DNA of 34,983 nt from Saprospiraceae bacterium. GTDB taxonomy: Bacteria > Bacteroidota > Bacteroidia > Chitinophagales > Saprospiraceae. The translations under genes and the position numbers were made by a program. How positions within the stretch are numbered: position 1 is the first letter of the stretch; the number at the start of each line of letters is the position of its first letter. The notes beneath the pieces are model-generated. The model worked only from the letters and a program-made list of their open reading frames with translations. It did no database searches and had not been told where the DNA came from. The stretch is taken from positions 7,590-42,572 of the forward strand of contig JAHDHB010000001.1 of the NCBI GenBank assembly GCA_020631545.1. The letters are read 5' to 3'. This document shows, piece after piece, positions 1 through 7,037 of the stretch.

Positions 1-420
1 AGGTATATACATTTCTTTTTCATAGCAATCAATTTTTGTTTTTTAAATATTCATAAACATCCTTCAGTAAAGTCGAATTATAAATAACGCAAGTTAAGAA
101 AGGATACTTGCTTGTTTCAAAGTTAGGAGTAAAATTCCATTTATTTAATTCTTCCTTGTTATTTTTTAAAGTACATAAAAATGAAAGATTTCAGTTCACA
201 AAAAAACTGTATCAAAAACACAAAGAATCGAACCACAATCACCAATTAATCAACAATAAAAAAATTAAAACAAGCTAAAATATATTCTTCAAAAAAAATA
301 AAAATCATTTCCGTTTCAAATTTTAAAAATTTTGTAAAGCCTAATTTCCCTTTTATCTTCGACCTAAATAAAGGACGAATAACGGTGAGATAGGGCTATT
401 TTACTTGTTATCGACTTTAT

Positions 421-445
421 AAAAAAAGATCCCTACTTAAGGATC
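421..445 (-). terminator. Possible weak intrinsic terminator (minus)
   Basis: GATCC/GGATC 5-bp stem followed on minus strand by TTTTTTT. Confidence 0.4.
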
Positions 446-692
446 ATCCCCAAAAAAACAAGTTTTATTCTGATTTACCAGAAATGTAGTAAATCAGTAA
501 AACTAAAGTAGTGGTTAGGGTAATGGCTCCCTGTTCTTTTGCGTTTAGAAATAACTGTGAAAATTCAGGGAGCAGCCTTTGATTTAAAATTGTACTCCTG
601 TTCTAAGATAGTTTGGGTTTGGGCTCTACCTCTTCTGCGGTTTTCTAGAAACTAAGGAAGAGGAGAGTCCGTTGGCTTTTGTCTTGGCTTAT

Positions 693-723
693 AAAAAAAG
701 CCCCCTATCCGAAGATAGAGAGC
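693..723 (-). terminator. Intrinsic terminator of the 749..2095 gene
   Basis: On minus strand GCTCTCTATC-TTCG-GATAGGGGGC (10-bp stem with two G-U pairs, UUCG loop) followed by T7. Confidence 0.85.
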
Positions 724-748
724 CTTAGCTAATTATATGAAGAGTTCG

Positions 749-2095
749 TTATTTGTGCTTTTTCACAACTTTCTCAACGAACTGCTTTTTGCCATTGTTC
801 ATAATGACAAAGTAATAAGCAGCACTTAGGTTGCTAAAATCAACCGTTTTGGAGTTAACACCAGGATTAGGAATGATAACTTCTTGGAAAATAACCCGTC
901 CTAGTACATCTGTCAACCTATAAGTAATAGGGCTTCGGTCTTGTGCTTCATAAGCAATGGTGAAGATACCTTCACTAGGATTAGGAAAAATAGACGTAAT
1001 GCCAAATCCATCTTCTTGCAAACATCCTACGAATATCTTATCGGAAAGATCCGTTGTTCCATCTAAATCAACAACCACCAAACGATAATAACGGCTCAAG
1101 GAAGAACGAGTATCTGTAAAGCTATAAACGGCTCCTCCTTCGGAATTACCCCTAGGCTCAACTTCACCCAATGCTTGCCAGTTTTCGCCATCATTAGAGC
1201 TTTCTACACTAAAATGACTAACATCTGTTTCAGAAGAAGTTGCCCATTCCAAGCGATTTTGCTTGTTCTCATCACAGTCTCCCTTGAAATACGTCATTTC
1301 GACAGGAAGTGGCGTAGGACAAGTAGGATCGGTGGAAGCTAACACGGTTATCGGTGTGCTTGTTAGCTCTAGGCATTCTGTACCGAAAGGATTAACCGTA
1401 GCCCAGTTTGAACCTACCGTAATAGCGTCTATAGCTGCCGAAGCCGTAGCATCTGCCGTCAAGTAATTAATGGCATAAACAGAACAATTGGATTCCGATG
1501 TCGTCGAGTTATTCTTAGGTATGGTAAAGGCGGCTGAGACACCACCGATAGAAATTTCCTGCACCAACTCTGTTGCATTTCCTTCTGGTACATTACTACA
1601 TACCAACGCATAAAACATGGTATAATCAGGGTCTACATTTAGATCCGGTTGCATGTTTACGCTTATTATTCCATCTTCACAAGCCGTAAGCAAGGAGGGA
1701 GAACAGACGGTAAAATCATGCGGGCCAGCCATCCCGATTAAAGGATCGGCAGCAGCAGCATTTAGGTGAGTTAAGGTTGTTGGAGGTGAAGCAACGATGT
1801 CTATAGCGCTATTAGGACAAGCATTTAAGACATAAACGGAATAGTTTCCAAAAGCAACTCCAGAGAAATCACAATCTCCAGAATCATCCGATTGGATAAT
1901 ATTTCCTGCTCCATCAACTAAGTAACAAATGTTGGTATTGGCGGCATCGAATCCTGCATTAAGAAATGGCAGTGATTGGCCGGGTATATAGTCGCACTGT
2001 GCAAATGATTGTTGGATGCTAAAACAACAAAATAGAAACATCCAGCTTATCTCCTTGCAACAGAGTCGACTCAAAGCGTATATATTAAATTTCAT
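749..2095 (-). CDS. Secreted protein with FN3-like stalk module and T9SS type A C-terminal sorting domain
   Basis: 448 aa ORF; N-terminal hydrophobic signal; LPVEMTYFKG...LEWATSSETDVSHFSVESSNDGENW...YYRLVVVDLDG module, then SIFPNPSEGIFTI...YRLTDVLGRVIF...YYFVIMNNGKKQFVEKVVKK typical of T9SS CTDs. Confidence 0.85.
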   Translation of the reverse strand: MKFNIYALSRLCCKEISWMFLFCCFSIQQSFAQCDYIPGQSLPFLNAGFDAANTNICYLVDGAGNIIQSDDSGDCDFSGVAFGNYSVYVLNACPNSAIDIVASPPTTLTHLNAAAADPLIGMAGPHDFTVCSPSLLTACEDGIISVNMQPDLNVDPDYTMFYALVCSNVPEGNATELVQEISIGGVSAAFTIPKNNSTTSESNCSVYAINYLTADATASAAIDAITVGSNWATVNPFGTECLELTSTPITVLASTDPTCPTPLPVEMTYFKGDCDENKQNRLEWATSSETDVSHFSVESSNDGENWQALGEVEPRGNSEGGAVYSFTDTRSSLSRYYRLVVVDLDGTTDLSDKIFVGCLQEDGFGITSIFPNPSEGIFTIAYEAQDRSPITYRLTDVLGRVIFQEVIIPNPGVNSKTVDFSNLSAAYYFVIMNNGKKQFVEKVVKKHK

Positions 2096-2168
2096 GTCGT
2101 CTCTTAAAATTTAAAAATGAATTAATGCACGGCAAAGGGATATCTTTGCCCATGAGATAGCTGTAATG

Positions 2169-3260
2169 TTATTCTGGTGCTATAGTTCCAGGGTTTGGCA
2201 TACAAGCAGTAGGCACCATTACATTAAAGTAAGTACAAAAATCACAAGAAGCTCCTGCCGTACCGTCTGTCAATACGATATAACAAGTATTGGCTGGTAA
2301 AACATCATTCACACTTAGATCGGTACCCAAAATAATACGGGTAAGGGATTGAGAATTATAACAGGCATCGCCAGGATTTCCAGCTCCATCAGCCGTTTTG
2401 AAGTAAGAAAAATCAACACAAGCTGAGCCTCCTGCACAATCGTTCAAACCCGCTCCTAAGAAAATTTCTCCAGGCTCCGTTCCAGTACAATATTGAAAGT
2501 AAACGGAAGCTTCAAAGGTACTTTGACCAGGAATAAGGGTAGGATCAGGATCACAACCGTTTGTTCCCATTCCTGAGCCTGCTGTTGAATTGATATTCGT
2601 ATAAACATTACCTGGGCTACCGATACTTCCATCATACATTAAAGGCTGTCCACAATGGTCATTGCTTGGACTACCACCATTGCCTAAATCTGGGCCAGGA
2701 ACGTTGGCAGCATCTCCCGTATTCGGATTCGCCATATTCGAAGCACAAGCAGCGCCGGTACTTGTATAAGTAAGGTCAAAACCTGCTTGCCCCGTTACTG
2801 CATTTGATTTAAAAACTAAAGTAAAACAATCTGAGGTAGAGGTATAAGTAACATCACTACCAGTTCCTGTATAAACTCTTGCAGCATACTGCCCAGGATA
2901 GATAGAGGATAAGGTCGTGTTTTGAGGTACATTCCCTTGGTTTCTATAAAGATTTTGGCCGTCATAAAACTCCAAGTAATCTCTATTGGCTTCAAGGTCA
3001 AAATTTACAGCAGTTGAAATAGGCATTCCATCTTCGGAACAAATGGTATACCTCCAAAGTTCGTTGTTGGTATAGTCACCACTAGCTCCGCCTGAATCAT
3101 AAATCGTTCCCGCACAGCCAAAGAAAGAAGCATCTGTACCAGCACAGTTCGCTCCAAGGTTAAGATCTTGGCTTGTAGCCAAATTCGTCATACCCAAACA
3201 TAGTAATAGGGTAAGTAAACATTCAATCATTTTCATAGTAAATTTCATTTGTTCGACCAC
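2169..3260 (-). CDS. Secreted CUB-like domain protein
   Basis: 363 aa ORF; signal peptide-like N-terminus; GTIYDSGGASGDYTNNELWRYTIC...YLEFYDGQNLY...CFTLVFKSNAVTGQAGFDLTYTS is CUB-like; no T9SS C-terminus. Confidence 0.7.
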   Translation of the reverse strand: MVEQMKFTMKMIECLLTLLLCLGMTNLATSQDLNLGANCAGTDASFFGCAGTIYDSGGASGDYTNNELWRYTICSEDGMPISTAVNFDLEANRDYLEFYDGQNLYRNQGNVPQNTTLSSIYPGQYAARVYTGTGSDVTYTSTSDCFTLVFKSNAVTGQAGFDLTYTSTGAACASNMANPNTGDAANVPGPDLGNGGSPSNDHCGQPLMYDGSIGSPGNVYTNINSTAGSGMGTNGCDPDPTLIPGQSTFEASVYFQYCTGTEPGEIFLGAGLNDCAGGSACVDFSYFKTADGAGNPGDACYNSQSLTRIILGTDLSVNDVLPANTCYIVLTDGTAGASCDFCTYFNVMVPTACMPNPGTIAPE

Positions 3261-4263
3261 AAAGATTTATTAGTTAAGAGTTTATAGTTAAGAGTTAGTA
3301 GTGTGCCTCTTTGCGAAGTATGGCTTTTCTTCTCTTAAATTGGGTCTGCGCTATTTGAGCAGCGTTAAACTTTTAACCACCAAGGTTTTGTTGGTCGTTA
3401 CTTGATTGAGCTTGATTCGAAAGATGGAGTATAAAGACTAGTTGTTCTACAACTAGTTTTATAGCGGTGTTCGGTCTCTTTCTTAATCATTTCAACCCGT
3501 TAGTGAAAAATGGGAATTAATAAAGTTTTAAGTTTTGTGTTTAAAAAGTTACGCCTAAAAAGACTTAGCAGCATTTTCCAAATACATAGCTTTAGCCCTT
3601 TCTAGCGTCGCCAAAAATTAGACGAAGAAATGAACTAAAGTCTCACTTTTCAATTTTGTAAAAAGTATGATTTTCAAGGAAAACACTAAGGTAAGGACAT
3701 AGGAATTGCCTGTGAATCAGGCCCCTTTCTATAGCTAAAGCATTTAAAAAAGAGACTCATTTCACTTATTTACAAAGCTCTAACCCCGTATGGGGTTACC
3801 TTTGCAAAAGAAAATTATAACAATAAATATGTCGAATAATTGGCTCTGATTAGAACGAAAATAAATCATTTTTTTTATCTCAACGGACATAAAAAATGTC
3901 AAAACACTTTCTTCTAATCGATATTTTACACAGCTAGTTGTTTAAGCCAATGGCGCTCTGGCAAAGAGCGAAGATACTATTACGGTTATGGGGGGCAAAG
4001 ATAGAAAACTTTCCTTCTTTTTCCAACCATGTCACTTATCTAGACGAACATGTTCGTAAAGACGTTGCATATTGCTTGAAAAAAAATAACGATTAATGTA
4101 ACTTTTAATGCGTTTATTTATCGAATGAGATAAAAGGATAAGATGTCTTCGAAGTTAGAATGCTATCGCTACAACATGGAGGCGAAAAAATAGGCGCAAA
4201 ACATTCTAGGCTCCTAAAGATTCTAGAATCCCCTAGTTTTTGAATAGGAGACAGAGAAAAGAT

Positions 4264-4298
4264 AAAGAGCTGGTAAACCTATAATTTACCAGCTCTTT
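4264..4298. terminator. Strong inverted repeat, probable terminator of the 4368..5069 gene
   Basis: AAAGAGCTGGTAAA-cctataa-TTTACCAGCTCTTT, perfect 14-bp stem. Confidence 0.75.
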
Positions 4299-4367
4299 AC
4301 TAGGATATGCTTACTGAGCTTTTTGAAAGACTTCATCGTCCTTCAAAACTCAAACGTTAATTTCATT

Positions 4368-5069
4368 TTACCATGTACTGATACTATAAGCTCCTCTACA
4401 TGGAAAAGTAATTACTGCGCCCAATTGATTACCACCACCAAATATACTAACCGAATTAGGAACACCAGCGCCACAGTTGCCTACAGTAGTACCGACCGTT
4501 TCTGAGATTCTATGCCTCCAAGGGTAAAACCAGAATGGTCTTATAGAAAGATCGACCTCTATCCCACAGCCGAAAGCTGCAAAAATTGTCAAATTATGAT
4601 CATAAGTGTTATAACTATGCGTAATCGTGCCGCCTCTATTAAGGTTCAGAGTGTTTACATCTAATTGAAGACTTACGGCATCTTCCTCTTGCGCTATAAC
4701 CTTAATTTCATAATGAAGATTTGGTTGTTTAATACGCCCCTCCTCTAAATTAGTCTCGCTATTTTCAAAATCCATATTGTCGTGCGCATCTGTAATTTGC
4801 TCCGATACACTATAAAGAGGAATCAAGCTGTAATTAGCGGCACTAAATTCAGTTAAAAGCGCCTCATCATCTGAAGAAACGGATAGGATGACTTTATTTT
4901 TACGGTTTACGCTTTGAAGTTCAATATCTTTTTGGAATTTCATTGGAGAAAGCGTAATCGTTTCTGGCAATTCATCTCCATTAGGTGCATTCATGCTTTC
5001 CTTTGCGCAAGAAGAGCAAATCAGTACTAGGATGGATAATCCTAGCAGCAAGTTTCTTGAGTTCATCAT
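4368..5069 (-). CDS. Hypothetical lipoprotein
   Basis: 233 aa ORF; lipobox-like LSILVLICSSCAKES; no recognised domain. Confidence 0.7.
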   Translation of the reverse strand: MMNSRNLLLGLSILVLICSSCAKESMNAPNGDELPETITLSPMKFQKDIELQSVNRKNKVILSVSSDDEALLTEFSAANYSLIPLYSVSEQITDAHDNMDFENSETNLEEGRIKQPNLHYEIKVIAQEEDAVSLQLDVNTLNLNRGGTITHSYNTYDHNLTIFAAFGCGIEVDLSIRPFWFYPWRHRISETVGTTVGNCGAGVPNSVSIFGGGNQLGAVITFPCRGAYSISTW

Positions 5070-5611
5070 AATGAATTAATTTAAATGTTGGGTGCTTACT
5101 CTATTCTGGCTTTTCAGCTTCCACCGTTTATAGTATCTTGGTTTTTAGGAATCGAGATAGTTCACGATAATACCCCTAAAACTTTAAGGGTAAGAGTTCT
5201 AGGTATTCAGACGATCTCGCCCCTATTTTTATTGTCGCTTTTCCAATTCTTGCCACATAGCAAAATTAAGTGGTCAGTTCTTATACTTCTACACCAAGTT
5301 ACAATACAGAATGAGTAAACAAGTCAATATTCCGTCATTTACAACACATTAACAAAAAAACCATTACAAAACATAAACACCTTCCATGAAATTAACTTAT
5401 AGTAAATTTAACATTTACACAACACACAAAAAGCTAGACATTAATCTTTTAAAGAAAGGCAAAAAGGACCTATCAAGCAGCAGAATTAATTCCTTCAATC
5501 CATATGATAGCCATGAATAACACCAAGTATGCAGACGGATTTTTCCAAAAATCGTTAGGAGACAGCCGCTTAAGTTTCCGTTTAGCCCTTACTACCGCTC
5601 TATAAGAACAA

Positions 5612-5649
5612 AAAAAACCGTCTGCCCAACAAGTTGGTAGACGGTTTTT
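5612..5649. terminator. Terminator hairpin downstream of the 5692..6123 gene
   Basis: AAACCGTCTGCCCAAC/GTTGGTAGACGGTTT inverted repeat (one bulge, one wobble) with flanking A/T tracts on both strands. Confidence 0.75.
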
Positions 5650-5691
5650 CGAATTTCGATATACTTTAACAACTCCAAGTGGAGCAACTTG

Positions 5692-6123
5692 TTACGTAGA
5701 TTTAGGTTTCAATAAAAGTCCGTTTCCTAAGTCTTTCTTTATCGTATAAACAGTATTCCCTTCATCATTGAGCGTAACGGTTACTTCCGTTTCGGTTTCT
5801 TTCCAATGCCCTTCAGTAGTTCCCAAAGTATCATCAGGATTGATGGTCGTTCTAGTAAGTGTACCGTCTTTTTTAAAGGTAAAACCAGCACGGGCACGTG
5901 CAGGAGGGAAATTGTAGGTAGAAGGCCGGTAAATTTCTAAAGCGTCTGTATCATTTTCAGCGGAATGCAACCAGCTTCCAATGATGGTTTCAACACCTAC
6001 TTGAGTTGTTGTTCCATTAGGTTGAGAAGTGGTTGTGGTGTCCGTAGGCGTATCCGTAGTTGTTCCAGTTTCAAAACATGCTGTAAGCGAGAAACTGATT
6101 AACAAGGCTAAAATAATTCTCAT
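5692..6123 (-). CDS. Small lipoprotein with Thr-rich linker and lipocalin-like C-terminal domain
   Basis: 143 aa; lipobox LLISFSLTAC; TTTDTPTDTTTTSQPNGTTTQ linker; IIGSWLHSAEND...FTFKKDGTLTRTT...GHWKET pattern typical of lipocalin-like bacterial lipoproteins. Confidence 0.6.
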   Translation of the reverse strand: MRIILALLISFSLTACFETGTTTDTPTDTTTTSQPNGTTTQVGVETIIGSWLHSAENDTDALEIYRPSTYNFPPARARAGFTFKKDGTLTRTTINPDDTLGTTEGHWKETETEVTVTLNDEGNTVYTIKKDLGNGLLLKPKST

Positions 6124-6389
6124 GATGAAGTTATGTTAATAAGGTAAGCAAAAAAATTGCTTAGGGTAAAAGATGGTTTTAGATTATGTCAACTGCAATT
6201 ACGAAAAATTAATTGATGTTTCAAAGTAATGGAGCACGAGTTTATGAAAATACATATGTTCCGAATACTTCATTTTGTTATAACTTTAGTAAAAAAAATA
6301 CTTTTGGGTGGAAACTGGACTTCGAGAAAGGAGGGATAATAAAAGCCTAAGAAATGAAAAAAATCAGGTAAAGCATGGTTATCAGGAAT

Positions 6390-6430
6390 AAAAAAAGCCC
6401 GGTCCCCTAACGTTTTAGGGGGAATCGGGC
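6390..6430 (-). terminator. Intrinsic terminator (minus)
   Basis: GCCCGATTCCCCCTAAA...TTAGGGGACCGGGC stem followed by TTTTTTT on minus strand; nearest upstream minus CDS stop is about 600 bp away. Confidence 0.7.
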
Positions 6431-7037
6431 CTTCTAATGACTAACTAACTACATTTTTAAGCCGTAGCGGCTATATCTTTGACGTCAACCTTTAAAAAAG
6501 GTCAACTATGTGCATCACACTAGTACAAATCAATTTTTCAATTAATTTGGATGCGGCCTAGGGCAATACATGCCCATAAAGCACACTCGTTATGGAGGAT
6601 AACTAATCGTACAGGAGGTAACACCAAAAAAATTAGGTGCAAACTAGGGTTTTTCTGGAGGAATTGAAAACCCATGGTAGCAGTCGAAACCTAGTGTTTA
6701 CGGAGCTTTGAGCTTTTTTTAGAAGCCCACAATAATCTGTCAGGAACGAAGAACAGCACAACTCTTTGTCTCGGCTACACCTCAAAGTTCGGAATATAAT
6801 ATTGAAAAATCAAACCGATTTTTTATTTCTTTATGATTTTTCATCAAATATCCTAGGTTATGTTATGTATTTTACTGCTTTTTCCCCTACGAATAAAGGG
6901 ATAGAGGACTAGATTAAGCACTTGAAGCGTTGAAAAATAAAAAATAGAAAAACTAAAAACTAGTGCCGTTTTTTTATGGCAGCTATATTTGATAAAAACG
7001 ACACTTAGTCGAAAAAAAACATCAAATTTTTTTATTA

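Noticed and set aside
650-680. GAGGAGAGTCCG resembling the RNase P RNA GAGGAAAGTCC motif
   Set aside because: The match is short and neither the following sequence nor the expected length and helices fit RNase P RNA.
6530-6680. 45-aa minus ORF (MGFQFLQKNPSLHLIFLVLPPVRLVILHNECALWACIALGRIQIN)
   Set aside because: No recognisable features or start context; retained only as part of the open question about this interval.
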